Part shown: positions 36,511-47,169 of the stretch, piece by piece
Layout of the letters: each line of letters opens with the position of its first letter
Numbering within the stretch: position 1 is the stretch's first letter
From: Luzula sylvatica
Taxonomy: Eukaryota > Streptophyta > Magnoliopsida > Poales > Juncaceae
Direction: 5' to 3'
NCBI GenBank assembly: GCA_946800325.1
Contig: OX326961.1
Location: 43,800,215-43,864,214 of the forward strand
Length of the DNA stretch: 64,000 nt
Program-made: the position numbers and the translations under genes
The notes under the pieces: generated by a model
What the model was told of the DNA's origin: nothing
What the model saw: the letters and a program-made list of their open reading frames with translations, nothing else
Database searches by the model: none

Positions 36511-37361
36511 CAGTGTTTTAAATTGCGGCGCAATTGCGGAAATTGCGGTGTGAAATTTAGGATCGCAATTTCGCAATAACATATAGCGAGATATTGCGTT
36601 TTCGAAAAATTGCGTGCATTGCGGCGCAATTGCGGGCAAATTGCGCTAATTGCGGGTAAAAATTGCGGGATAATATTCAAATCGTTGTAATTTTCAAATC
36701 CTTCCACCAAATTACATGAAATTTATATTGAAACCGCTCGTCTCGACGAGAGGAATGCAGTGATGGGCTTGAATTTGTGAAATTTTGTCTTTTACCCTGA
36801 ATTAAACACAAAACACACGTTAAATTAATTTCGTTGAGAATTATTTAATATAAACATTATAACATAATTTTTGGGATTATTTAATACTTAGTTTCCATGT
36901 TTTATTATCAAAATATTTGATAAAATATGCTCATAGCATATATAACTTCTAAAATGTGTCATTTTCATCTATAAATGTATAAATTTCATAATTTTCATTG
37001 TATTTCATTGATGTTTCGATTTAAAATTTGAGTTATAGTGTTTTGATATTTTTGGATGCCGACAAAAAATTCTTCAACAAAATACAAATCCAAAAATCCC
37101 GTATAATTGCCATTTTAATGAAAATTTTATGATCAACTTTTATTTATACTGAAAATGTTCCTGGACAATCAATTTTTTTATTCTTTTTAGAAGAAAAATA
37201 TTGTGAAAAATATATTTAAACAAACTATTATTATTACATAATTTAATATTGCAACGACTGTCCGCAATAAGGTCATTGCGCCGAAATTGCGCCCGCAAAC
37301 GCAATCCGCTGCAAAAAAGACCCGACCGCAATGGACCGCAATATCGCAATTTAAAACATTG
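36511..37361. mobile_element. hAT-like non-autonomous element (851 bp), perfect 8-bp TSD
   Basis: Starts CAGTGTTTTAAATTGCGG and ends CAATTTAAAACATTG. The 8-bp duplication ATTATAAA is exact (36503-36510 and 37362-37369). Subterminal regions are dense in TTGCG/CGCAA short repeats on both sides (36525-36670 and 37255-37345), as is usual for hAT transposase binding. No transposase is coded. The same family is present, inverted, at 1-278. Confidence 0.92.
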
Positions 37362-37369
37362 ATTATAAA

Positions 37370-37871
37370 TAATAATAATAATAATAATAATGATAATATC
37401 GTAGATTATAAAGCTAGTTAATTTAGAATGTTCATGGACCCAATCAGAAACTCAAACAACTTGGTCCAATGTATTAATTTTAGACGATATAGGCTCAATT
37501 ATACAGGCCCAATTATAAACTCAAACAATTTGGTCCACTAAACATGTTAATTACATTATACACTTGTTCAATTGAATTTACGAAATCATAATAAGAGGAA
37601 TACGAGTGATTAAGTTGTGATGTGTTCCTCTCGAAGACATGTAGATATATCTGTTTATTTTTATGAATTATGACTGAAATAACTACATGGTCATGTTAAA
37701 AATAAATTAACAAATAATTTGTTAATACTGTTTTGTTTGTTCGGCCATCATTCGATATCTGGTTTGGTATCAATAAGATAAGTTGATAAAAAAAAAATTA
37801 ACAAATGGTTTACGTCGCAAACTATTTGGTAAGTCGTGAACTGAAATATTCTATTATTTGTCGAAAAGAAC
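37370..37871. other. Intergenic, nothing recognised
   Basis: AT-rich spacer with an (AAT)n run at 37368-37391. No supported gene. Confidence 0.5.
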
Positions 37872-37882
37872 GTTGCGAAATT

Positions 37883-38053
37883 CTCCATTGTTGTGAGAGA
37901 AGTTATAGGTACATAGCTTAGTTGGTTGAGTGTGAAACACAAAAAATCATATATTGTGAGAGAAGTTGTGGGTTCGATCCTCATTGACATCAAAAAAATT
38001 ATGTATTAGTAACGAAAGCGATCGCTTATCGTATAGCATTAAAAAAAAAGATA
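37883..38053 (+). mobile_element. tRNA-derived SINE, copy 2, 11-bp TSD
   Basis: The A box TAGCTTAGTTGGTTGAGTG (near 37915) and B box GGGTTCGATCCTC (near 37970) are well preserved. The A-rich tail is followed by an exact duplication GTTGCGAAATT (37872-37882 and 38054-38064). The body matches the SINE at 32691 (GACATCA...AAAA, AGTAACGA, AAGCGATC). Confidence 0.9.
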
Positions 38054-38419
38054 GTTGCGAAATTATATTCCGTTCGAACACTGAACACTGTAATATTCTA
38101 CATGAATGGTAAATTAATTCTAATTTCGAAAAAATAATTTTCCAGATATCCGTTCGAACGCTATAATTTTTCAGTCTTTTTGTCATAACACTATAAACAT
38201 TATATAATTGAGGTTTTTTTTTATGTTCCAAAAAGTTAGGCTATCGCGGATGTCGCAACAACAACGTAATTCGATTTCATACTTTAATGCAAAAATATTC
38301 AAAAATGATTATTTTCGTGTCTTTAGTTTTTTTTCACTGGACATGTAACTGTCCTCGGAGTGTCATTGATTTGGGTATTCTTCGAAATCATATCCCAAAA
38401 ATATCCTGATACGAGCATT

Positions 38420-38630
38420 GACGGATCTAGACGGATTATTTTTGTTGGGAGGGGGGGGGGATAAAATAATATATTGAAATTATACTGTAATTTTTTTTTG
38501 GAGGAGGACCAAGAAAAAATTTTACAATAAAATATACTGAATCACTTGCTATTTACACTGTTCAACGAAAATTTTGGAGGGGACAAAATCTCTCTCCTCG
38601 GGGACCCTACTAAGATCTGCCTCTGAATAC
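38420..38630. mobile_element. Diverged repeat related to those at 35700 and 49620
   Basis: Shares the TTTTTTTGGAGGAGGACCA..., AAAATATACTGAATCACT and GGGGACCCTACTAAGATCTG phrases with those copies. It contains a G11 run at 38449-38459. Boundaries and class are uncertain. Confidence 0.4.
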
Positions 38631-38787
38631 AAGTATTTTTTGGAAAATATGTATCTGGTACACTGAACATATTAATTAAAAAAACGTAAATACTTAATAA
38701 TTTGTAAATATTTAAATAATTTAAAGACACGTTCACAAAATTACCATTTAAATTATTCATGTCGCAAAAAATATTATTTTAAATTTG

Positions 38788-39160
38788 ATAATATTCGAAT
38801 CGTATCAGCGTTCATTTAATATCCGAATCGTACTCGCATCTGTTTAATATCCGAATTGTATTTGTATCCGGATAGTTCGTATGCTCGGATCCGAATCTGA
38901 AATGACCACTGTCCGAAACGGGACCGACTGCCGACCATTACTTCACTAGCTAGTTCATCTCCAGTTTTATTCCACATGGAGAGAGATATCTTAGAAAAGT
39001 TAAAAGTGAAATTTGATTAGAAGAGGAAGACCCACCACATCACCCATCACCCATCACCCATCTCGCTCATTCTCACTCTCACTCTCGAAAGTTAGCCCTC
39101 CTCTTCCATGGCAGCGATTCCAAACGGAAAACCAGAGGCACTTCCTCAGTCCTTGACACG
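38788..39160 (+). pseudogene. Duplicated promoter and first 53 coding bases of the CASPL4B-like gene
   Basis: From about 38788 to 39160 the sequence follows 45211-45531 closely: the repeated ATCCGAAT block, the CTAGCTAGTTCATCTCCAG promoter text, GAAAGTTAGCCCTCCTCTTCC, then ATGGCAGCGATTCCAAACGG. Similarity stops abruptly at 39160/39161, inside codon 18. Past the break the copy stays open to a TGA at residue 51, so a chimeric 50-aa peptide could be made. No later CASPL exon follows. Whether it is transcribed is unknown. Confidence 0.85.
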
Positions 39161-39981
39161 TCAGGCGAAAATTGATTTTGGGTCATTCAGTTTTCACGAA
39201 ACAAAAACAAATCGAGTCATTCGGATTTCCAAAAACATAAGTCGCATATTCCGGTTGTGAGTTTTGTATATTCGAGTTTCATGGCGGTTCAAATTTCGGG
39301 ACAGCCAATTTCAAATTCGGTTCATTCTGTTTCGGGTTGGGTTCGGGATCCGACGGTTTGGTCCCATTTTGCCCGCTCTTATTACATTATTTTATATTAT
39401 GTTATATCATATTGTTTTATCACAAAAAATTGAAAACAACTCTATATCAATGATTAGAAATGCTTGAATTGAGGAGCTAGTAGAAGGTTATGTTAATCAC
39501 AATCGTTTATCAATGATTGAAAATGTTTTGTTCATTTTTTTATTCAATAATTTGTTTATTGATCAATTTCCTTTTATATTATATTATATTATACTATTTT
39601 ATACTTTTTATATTATATTATATTACGTTATATGATATAATGATAGTATCTAAATTATATTATTATTAGATAATATAATATAATATAATATAATATTAAT
39701 CATTATTTATTCGTTTAATTTGAAAAATCAATTTTATAATGAAATACATGAATATAACACTTCCTCCTATTTTGGAATACAATTTTTTTTTATGTATTTC
39801 TAAATTGACCTTCAAATCCTTAATATTATCACCATATCAAACAAAAGATTTAGAGTTTATTCGTATTTCAAAATACATCTTCAGCAAAATTTCTCAAATC
39901 AAGCATGCCCATAATGTACCATTACAAACATGTATATTATTTAGTCCTTGATTAAGTTAATTGTCTTACAAATTAATGAAA
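39161..39981. other. Spacer with TATAT-type low-complexity sequence
   Basis: Includes TATATTATATTATATT runs at 39580-39690. No gene was identified. The 3' end of the F-box gene abuts the right edge. Confidence 0.5.
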
Positions 39982-41301
39982 TTACCACGGATGAGGAATG
40001 ATCCAAATTGCTGGTAAAATGTCAAATTGTTCGCTTGCATGATAACTACGGAAACTACCTTCCATATAATCATAAACACCAATGTCATGATGATAATATT
40101 TAAATGGATATTGATCTAAATTGAGCAAATTATCTGATAGGCTCAAATTAGAATAATGTATAAGGGGATAGTCATCACCAAAATATATGGTGTTGCCCTT
40201 GCAATTAGGATGCACGGATGAAGGCACGGAGAAGGAGCCATTAAACCCTATGAATATTACTCGGCCATCCAAGTTTTCTAACTTAGACCAATGATACTTT
40301 CTTTCTTCTTCTTCTTCGTATGACTCCTCTCTCTTAAAACAACTTTTTATGAAATAATAGAATGAGCTTAAAACTCCCATATCTGTTGATTTATTATTAA
40401 CACGCGACTCTCTCTCGACGAGTTTGAAGACTTCAAATTTGACAGTTGATCTTTTCTTGATATGGAGAGGAGGATCAGGGTACAATATTTCATATATTCT
40501 TTGTATTTGAAGTAGGTCTCCCCCCGAGGGAACTAGGTATGTATTACGTCCGATATAATCACTCCATGGAGCGTAACTCAGATATTCGACCTTATGAGCA
40601 TTTGGATTTTTCGCATCATAAGATGCAACAAAACCTCTTTGAGTTGTGGCAATAAACCGACCCTGATAATGTATCACATCATCTAAATTTTCAAGACTGT
40701 TTTCAACGTTTGTCCATTCACTATCTCCTAACTTGCAAAAACACAAACTCCTCATATCTCCTGCCAATGCCATCACCACGCAGTCTCGAGGATTGGATAT
40801 GGGGTCTGTTGATATGATAGCCTTAAAAATTAAATCAACGCAATATCGTTGTTCATGACCAAGACACCCCGTATAATTTAAAAACACAGGAACGGTAGCC
40901 AATGAAGGAAGTTTGATCTCGCATCTCGTAAATGGATTCAAAAGGCTTATCTCGTGGCCTTTGATGTCCCTCGTGACTAGCCAGCCCCGAGAAGACCCGC
41001 ATATCCATTTATTAGCAGCTTCGGGAAGAAAAATCTCACCTTGCACCTTTTCATCGACCACGCAGACATACTTGCGTGAATCTGAATCTGATTTGCATGA
41101 TTGCAACAAGAAAGGAGCTCGATGTGATTGAGGTTGTGTTAGATGCAATATTGGGAGGTCCACAGGAAGACGACAACGGTTTTCCGAATAGAAAAATCGC
41201 CATGGTTTACAAACAAAACCGAAATACAAAAGTTCCTTGTGACGTAGTTTCTTCGCAATTATTGCCAGCATGTCGTATGGAAGATCACTCCAAGAATCCA
41301 T
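39982..41301 (-). CDS. F-box protein with KIB1-4/DUF295 beta-propeller
   Basis: A putative substrate receptor of an SCF ubiquitin ligase. Residues 4-40 form an F-box (WSDLPYDMLAIIAKKL...FGFVCKPWRFF), followed by a DUF295/KIB domain with the usual phrases (SRGWLVTRDIKGHEISLLNPFT, then CVVMAL, FCKLGDSEWTNV, YQGRFIATT). The C-terminal segment NTIYFGDDY...DIGVYDYMEGSFRSY is a family hallmark. It is single-exon and 439 aa from MDSWSDLP; an in-frame ATG at 41331 would add ten residues, but it is separated by a possible acceptor (TTACCTAG). Such genes form large, fast-evolving families, so no specific target can be named. Confidence 0.88.
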   Translation of the reverse strand: MDSWSDLPYDMLAIIAKKLRHKELLYFGFVCKPWRFFYSENRCRLPVDLPILHLTQPQSHRAPFLLQSCKSDSDSRKYVCVVDEKVQGEIFLPEAANKWICGSSRGWLVTRDIKGHEISLLNPFTRCEIKLPSLATVPVFLNYTGCLGHEQRYCVDLIFKAIISTDPISNPRDCVVMALAGDMRSLCFCKLGDSEWTNVENSLENLDDVIHYQGRFIATTQRGFVASYDAKNPNAHKVEYLSYAPWSDYIGRNTYLVPSGGDLLQIQRIYEILYPDPPLHIKKRSTVKFEVFKLVERESRVNNKSTDMGVLSSFYYFIKSCFKREESYEEEEERKYHWSKLENLDGRVIFIGFNGSFSVPSSVHPNCKGNTIYFGDDYPLIHYSNLSLSDNLLNLDQYPFKYYHHDIGVYDYMEGSFRSYHASEQFDILPAIWIIPHPW

Positions 41302-41401
41302 TTGGAAAAAATCTAGGTAATAAAAAATCATGAAAGAAATAGTTCAAAAATATAATAAATGACAATTCTTTCTTTTATTATACTACTAAAAGCAAAGTAA
41401 A

Positions 41402-41651
41402 GTGCTGATGTACCTCCCCCTTGCCCTCCCCCCACACCCTTGATGTGTCATCGCATGATTTAACACCTTAAAAATTAAGGTGTTAAATCTTGTGATGATA
41501 CCCAAATTTATAATTTAACATATTAATTCATGATTTTACATATGATTAAGATGTTAAACCATGAATTAAGATGTTAAATTTTAAGGTGTTAATTTGGGAA
41601 ATGACACATCAAGGATGTGGGGGGAGGGCAAGGGGGAGGTGCAACATTTTC
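41402..41651. mobile_element. Mutator-like MITE, family B (about 250 bp)
   Basis: Left end GTGCTGATGTACCTCCCCCT and right end GGGGGAGGTGCAACATTTTC are inverted, with extended arms (CCTTGATGTGTCAT / ATGACACATCAAGG). Both flanks contain CAAAGTAAA (41393-41401 and 41652-41660). It is a close relative of the 33996 copy. Confidence 0.8.
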
Positions 41652-41787
41652 CAAAGTAAAAAGTAAACCAAAAGTATAAGAAATAACCTTTCGAGTCCTA
41701 GGCCCTGCCTGCTCTATACCACTGAGTCTGGACCACAAGGGCCCACCTGTCACAGATAGAACAGGAGGCTGGTTTGGAAAGAACTAA

Positions 41788-43280
41788 GGGGCTGTTTGGC
41801 AGCTGGAATTTTGGGACGAGCCGAATTTTCTAATCCCGCTCAGTGAAAATTCTTTGTTTGGTTGTCATGTGCATTAGGGAATTAGAGTATGCTCCACTTT
41901 TTTTCTCTATTAAGATTCTCCAAATAGGCTTTCCAAGAAAAGCTAGAGCTGAAATTTCCGGGAAAAACTTTGGGCGCTAATATCTTCTCTCTCCTCTCTC
42001 CAGTCTCCAATCCTTCCCCAGGAAACCCTTCTCTCCTTCTCAAGCTGGCTGCTCTACCATATATGTGCATCTCTAATGGCTAATGAATTCAATCCCTAAT
42101 AACTTCAATCTTTCATGGCTTGAATCTCTTCTTTTAACTTTTTCTTTGTATTAAATTTCTACAATCGTCTCATCTCTCCTTTCAGGTATGTATTTGTGTA
42201 TGTGTGTTTCTTAACTTAATCTCTTCTTTGATTTTGAATTGAATCCCTTCTATGTACGTGCATTTCTCTGAACAAGTTGGTTGGCTACTTTGACTTGAAT
42301 ATAATTAGATTTCGACACTGTTACTTGAGTATAATTAGATTTCGCCCTAATTAATTTCAGGATTACATGTCTTGAATAAATTTAAGCAATATTTGTTCAT
42401 TGTGACTTAAATATTTGTGATTGGAGTATAATTGTGTATGTTTGTATTCATATTTGTTTATGCTTGATAAGTTGATCTAGGTCTTAATTAGCTCAAAATT
42501 GTACAGCATAATTATTTCAATAATTCAGGATTACATTTCTTGAATACATTTTCTCTGTTAAAAATTCTTTAGTTATGCAATTTTGCTCTAATTAACTTTT
42601 CATGCATCTTAATTTATTTATTGTCCGATCATTACTTCTGCCCAGTATTTAGTACTTTATATCTCCAGTATTCAATCTCTGTCAGTAAGTAACCTCTTGA
42701 TTAATAACAACATCAAAATTATAATTAGCCAATTTTGTATTTGTTTTTAGATTAGATGGAGAATCTCACTCAAGATGAATATATTGTCGGTGCAGTTGCA
42801 ATTATTTTCGTGTCTTGGATTGTGCGGCAACGGGAAAGAAAAAAATCGCTAGAACACTACAACCAACTAGAATCTGAAGGTGATTGTATAGACATGTTTA
42901 GCATGAATAGAGATTTTTTTTCTTTAATTTTTGTCAAAAATTTAGAGAAAAGGAGTTTATTGGAAGAATATTATTTTGATTTTATATTTGTGAGTATGCT
43001 ATATTTTATATTTATTTGGAAATTTAATTATGAAGAATATTATTTGATGATTTAAGAATGATACTTTGTATTGTTTATCAAATTTAACTAAACATTATTT
43101 GAACATTTTTTAATAACAAAATTCCAAAAAATTATATTCAACCAAACGAAGAATTATATTTTCCAGCATCTTATAATTCGGACATCCAAACAAACTGTGG
43201 AATTACTAATTCCAGAAATCTTTTCTCCTCCACCTTATAATCCAATTCCACTCTACTAATTCCGCTTGCCAAACGTCCCC
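41788..43280. mobile_element. PIF/Harbinger-like DNA transposon, non-autonomous (1493 bp)
   Basis: Terminal inverted repeats GGGGCTGTTTGGCAGCTGG (left) and the complement of GGGGACGTTTGGCAAGCGG (right) are flanked by the 3-bp duplication TAA (41785-41787 and 43281-43283), the PIF/Harbinger signature. The interior is AT-rich; no DDE transposase domain is visible. A 99-codon frame at 42756-43055 is described separately. Confidence 0.88.
42756..43055 (+). CDS. Small ORF inside the PIF-like element (hypothetical)
   Basis: A 99-aa frame starting MENLTQDEYIVGAVAIIFVSW, with a polar stretch RQRERKKSLEHY and two hydrophobic segments. It follows a plausible acceptor (TTTTTAG|ATTAG) at about 42750. 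It is not similar to any transposase or family I recognise. It may be the decayed start of an element-encoded protein, or chance. Confidence 0.25.
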   Translation: MENLTQDEYIVGAVAIIFVSWIVRQRERKKSLEHYNQLESEGDCIDMFSMNRDFFSLIFVKNLEKRSLLEEYYFDFIFVSMLYFIFIWKFNYEEYYLMI

Positions 43281-43284
43281 TAAT

Positions 43285-43601
43285 GAGTAGCCATTTACTA
43301 TGCCCCCCCAAACCCATCACCACATCCTTGATATCCTATCCATCTCCCAAAAATTACCCACTCGATTAACAATGCTTTGAATTAGCTGTTAATTGAATTA
43401 ATGAATTATTAGGTACTAATATGATGTGTTAATTGACTCACAAATTAACTGTTAATTCGAAGCATTATTTGCATTAATTAATTTGGAGAGAGAGTGGAGT
43501 GCAAATTGGAGTTGGGAATTAACACCCAACCCAACCCAAAAAAAATCACATACCCATCGTGGGTGTTGTGATGGGTTTGGGGGGCAGGGTATAATTTCCC
43601 A
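43285..43601. mobile_element. MITE, family B-like inverted repeat
   Basis: Left GAGTAGCCATTTACTATGCC and right GGGGCAGGGTATAATTTCCC ends are inverted, with CCCCCAAACCCATCAC arms on both sides, matching the 31821 and 9635 elements. It abuts the PIF element. The expected 9-bp duplication was not found. Confidence 0.55.
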
Positions 43602-43911
43602 TATATTAATTCTTAAGAACTTTCGATGAGAGTGATATATAAGAATAAAATAAGCATTTCCTCATTATCCCCGTATATATATACATTTTCATACGCTGAC
43701 CTCAAACTAATTATATGAGACTTTCGAAACTATAGGAGGCATCCGTTTAAACTAAGATAATTAATAATTAATTTTGTTGGTTAAAATTCTATTTAATTGT
43801 TCTAAAATAATATCAATATTAATAATTATTGTTGTCAATAATTTCGCTAGACGCTACGATACATTGTTACAATTTGTTTTAAAGGAAATGTTGCACGATG
43901 CAGTTTTGTAG

Positions 43912-44104
43912 GAGGGAGGCTAACATATTTAATTAAATATCAAATATTTGATACTTAATGCGTTTTAATCATTGGATTTGCATTAAAATTTATGCATTTA
44001 ATGATCTGCATAAAATTTCATGATCATCATGAAAAAATAAAATCTAAATGCAAATTCAATGTTTAAAAATCATTGGTACTTAATTTAGTAGGTTGGTCTC
44101 TCTC
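43912..44104. mobile_element. Mutator-like MITE, family A copy 2, perfect 9-bp TSD
   Basis: Starts GAGGGAGGCTAACATATTTA and ends GGTTGGTCTCTCTC. The 9-bp duplication GTTTTGTAG is exact (43903-43911 and 44105-44113). The centre TTTCATGATCATCATGAAAA is a palindrome shared by all copies. Confidence 0.92.
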
Positions 44105-44113
44105 GTTTTGTAG

Positions 44114-45210
44114 TCCTCTGTATCTAAATAAAATATTTTTAGGTGGATTTATTAAAAAATTAATTTAATTAAACAATAATAATTTCACGAAAAGATATGA
44201 TATTTAAATCACTTTTTGTTGATAAATAAACCAAAAACCCTCTTTCATATTTAGATTGAACTCTTCTATATTGTTGGAGATGCTCATTTTAAAATATTTT
44301 GTTACTTATTATATAAATTTTTATTTGAGATTGTTAATATTAATATTTATCAGTTTAAAGATTGTTTCTTATTACATATTGATACTCAATTAATTTATAC
44401 GCTACAAATTACATAATTGGTTATAGGTCTCGTTGTAGTGCACGCTACTCGCTATCGTTACAAAAAATGATCATCACGTCGTGGACCGTTAAACGTTATT
44501 TGCAACATTGCTAATCATTTCATTTAAACATGATCAACAAGAAATATGTTTAAAACAATCAAGTTAACGCAAGATAAAAAAAAACTAAAAAAATTAAAAG
44601 ACACAAAAACAATACACAGAGACAACATACCCAGATAAGACAAAGACGATATAGTTATAACATTTTACCGGTCGGATCATCGTGAAAACTTCATAAAATT
44701 CACCTAAAGTTATCTAATATTTTATATAAATTAGTTAAGCTCAAGATATACTTATGATATTTGAGAACTCGAATATGTGCAAATTTGAGAACATATGATC
44801 TAGTGGTACTCGTGTTCGAACAGATGCACCGTTCCTTTCAAACATATTGAAAATTTGTCGACATAACATTTTCAGTTAAAGCTTTTTTTCGAACAGATTG
44901 GACTTTTTCTTAGACGGATTAATTATGTGTGCTAAAAAAATCGTATTTCTAGTAGAACTTAGATTCGAATGGATGGGCCGTTCTTTTCGAACCGATTACA
45001 ACGAGTTCCACTTCCGTTTGTACGTATCATACGAGTTTCAAAGTTTGTATACAATAACTAGTTGTTTTGACATCTCGTTCGAATGTAACACAGCTGATTA
45101 AGGAATGCGGAGGATGAACTTAATTGATGTACGTTGAAATTATTCTCACATTAAAGGGTCTCTTTCTTTTGATTAAGGGATGCGGAGGATGAACTTAATA
45201 TTTAAAAATT
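44114..45210. other. Intergenic, nothing coding
   Basis: AT-rich spacer. A unit of about 28 bp, ATGCGGAGGATGAACTTAAT with flanks, occurs twice 75 bp apart (near 45102 and 45180). The region from 45211 begins the block copied at 38.8 kb. Confidence 0.5.
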
Positions 45211-45478
45211 GATAATGATATCCGAATCGTATTTGTATCTGATTCTGGGTAGTTCCTGTTCCCGGATCCGAATTTGACATGACCACTGACGGAATTGGGC
45301 CCGACCGTCCAGTGTCAAGTGCCCACCATTACTTCGCTAGCTAGTTCATCTCCAGTTTTGATCGGAATGGAGATATCTTAGAAAAGTTAAAATGAAATTT
45401 GATTAGAAGAGGAAGACCCCACCACATCACACATCTCTCACTCTCACACTCACTCTCGAAAGTTAGCCCTCCTCTTCC

Positions 45479-46574
45479 ATGGCAGCGATTCCAAACGGAA
45501 AACCAGAGGCACTTCCTCAGTCCTTGACACGCCACGCCTTGACCACTGATGGTGGTGGTCCGGCCGTCACTTCGGTCGTTCGGCGGTGGAAAAGAGAGGA
45601 TCTTTTAGAGAAAAGCCCCTTGATTCTTCGTTCTCTCGCAGCTCTTTTCTCCTTACTGTCTTTTGTACTTCTCGTGTCGAATAAGCATGGAGATTGGATG
45701 CAATTCGACAGATACCAAGAATACAGGTTGATCAATTGAACTGATTATCAGATTATAATTTGTTGCGATTTCAGTGTTTAAATTCAAATTTAATTTTTCT
45801 TTGTTAAGCTATTTGGTAGCGATTTCTTTGCTTGCTTTTGTGTATTCGTTGGTTCAAACACTGATCAATCTTCATCGATTTCGTAAAGGCGGAAATTCGA
45901 CGGCACCGCAAACATCGAGAATTGGTGATTTTATTGGAGATCAGGTCTTGTTATTTCTCAAGTTTTCTAATTTTGTTCAATTTTCTTTGAGATAATTATG
46001 AGAGTAAAGTGTTTTTTTGTTTATTAGTATTAGTGCCTTAAAAAGTTGGTCTCATTGGCTGAGAATATCCAGCTCAATAAACCAGCCAATGAAAATTTGG
46101 ATATTATTAACTTTTTATAAATTTCAAAATGAAAAATATAATACTTGTGGCTTAAGTAAAGTTATTATGCACACTGAAAGTACAGCTTTTGCCAAAGTAT
46201 GTTGGTCTCTGTTATACATACACATGTAATGTTTCAATATGGACCAAAGTTATATTCTCAACATGTGGGAGGTCCTTTTTGAAATTATGCAAATTGATCA
46301 AGTAGACAATAAAATGATAAATCACTTTCTATCATTTTCTTTGAATCGTTTACTAATCATTTATGTCTTTGTATATATGCAGTTGATTACGTATCTTTTA
46401 ATTTCGGCATTATCCGCGGCAATACCGATTACGAACCGCATGAGAACTGCAGTTGTGAATACGTTTACGGATTCGACCGCAGCTTCCATTAGCATGGCGT
46501 TCTTTGCTTTCGTGTCTCTCGGTCTCTCCGCTATTCTTTCTGGTTTCAAATTTTCGAAACAAACTTATTTGTGA
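45479..46574 (+). CDS. CASP-like membrane protein (CASPL4B-type)
   Basis: A four-pass plasma-membrane protein of the Casparian-strip membrane domain/MARVEL family. Three exons (45479-45726, 45809-45944, 46383-46574) join in phase to 191 aa, the usual family size. A soluble N-terminus leads to RRWKREDLLEKSP, then four membrane helices: SLAALFSLLSFVLLVS, YLVAISLLAFVYSLV, LITYLLISALSAAIP, and AASISMAFFAFVSLGLSAILS. The SNKHGDW...FDRYQEY loop after helix 1 and the GDQ..TYLLIS stretch are CASPL4B hallmarks. The role is probably membrane scaffolding; specific function is unknown. The promoter and first 53 coding bases are duplicated at 38.8-39.16 kb. Confidence 0.9.
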
Positions 46575-47169
46575 ATTCATAACCAGAAATGAGTAGATTT
46601 AGTGAAATAGTGTGTGGGAGAGTGGCTTTTTTGAAGTAATTGGTATTATTTTGTGTTGGTAGAAAATATTATTGGAAGTATGATAGCTTGTGAATTGTGA
46701 TTGATTTTATTTTTATTTTTGGTGGTGTAGTTTTTGTTTTGTAAGGTATCAAATACAGTGTGTAAATTGTATAGAGAAAAATATAGGATGAGAATTTTCA
46801 GGTTCAATAAGATTAGATGATACAATTGTGACATAAATGATTAGATGATAAAAGAAGCAAAATTGTTTGTGAAACAATCAAATATTTCAGAGCATTGTTC
46901 TCAATTTATTGACACAAATTAACACAATCTAAACAAAGAACAATTAAAGCATCTTATTATTTATCCTGCCTTTCAACACCCTACAGATCTTATTTCTTAA
47001 TAAACAAATAAAATACATCACCAAAGAATTTAAATCTTCTATATACACCCACAACATTATAACATACAACACTGAACCTTGTATTCTAAGTCTAATTAAT
47101 TGTGTGTGTGTTAATTTCTAAACCCCAACAAAATTAACTTAAAATCTCAATAATTTCCTCACTTTTCTT
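46575..47169. other. Convergent 3' regions of CASPL and WRKY genes
   Basis: AT-rich tail-to-tail spacer carrying likely polyadenylation regions of both genes. No further feature. Confidence 0.5.

Noticed and set aside
44898..45101. 67-codon plus-strand frame
   Set aside because: AT-rich, no family, no splice signals or promoter context.
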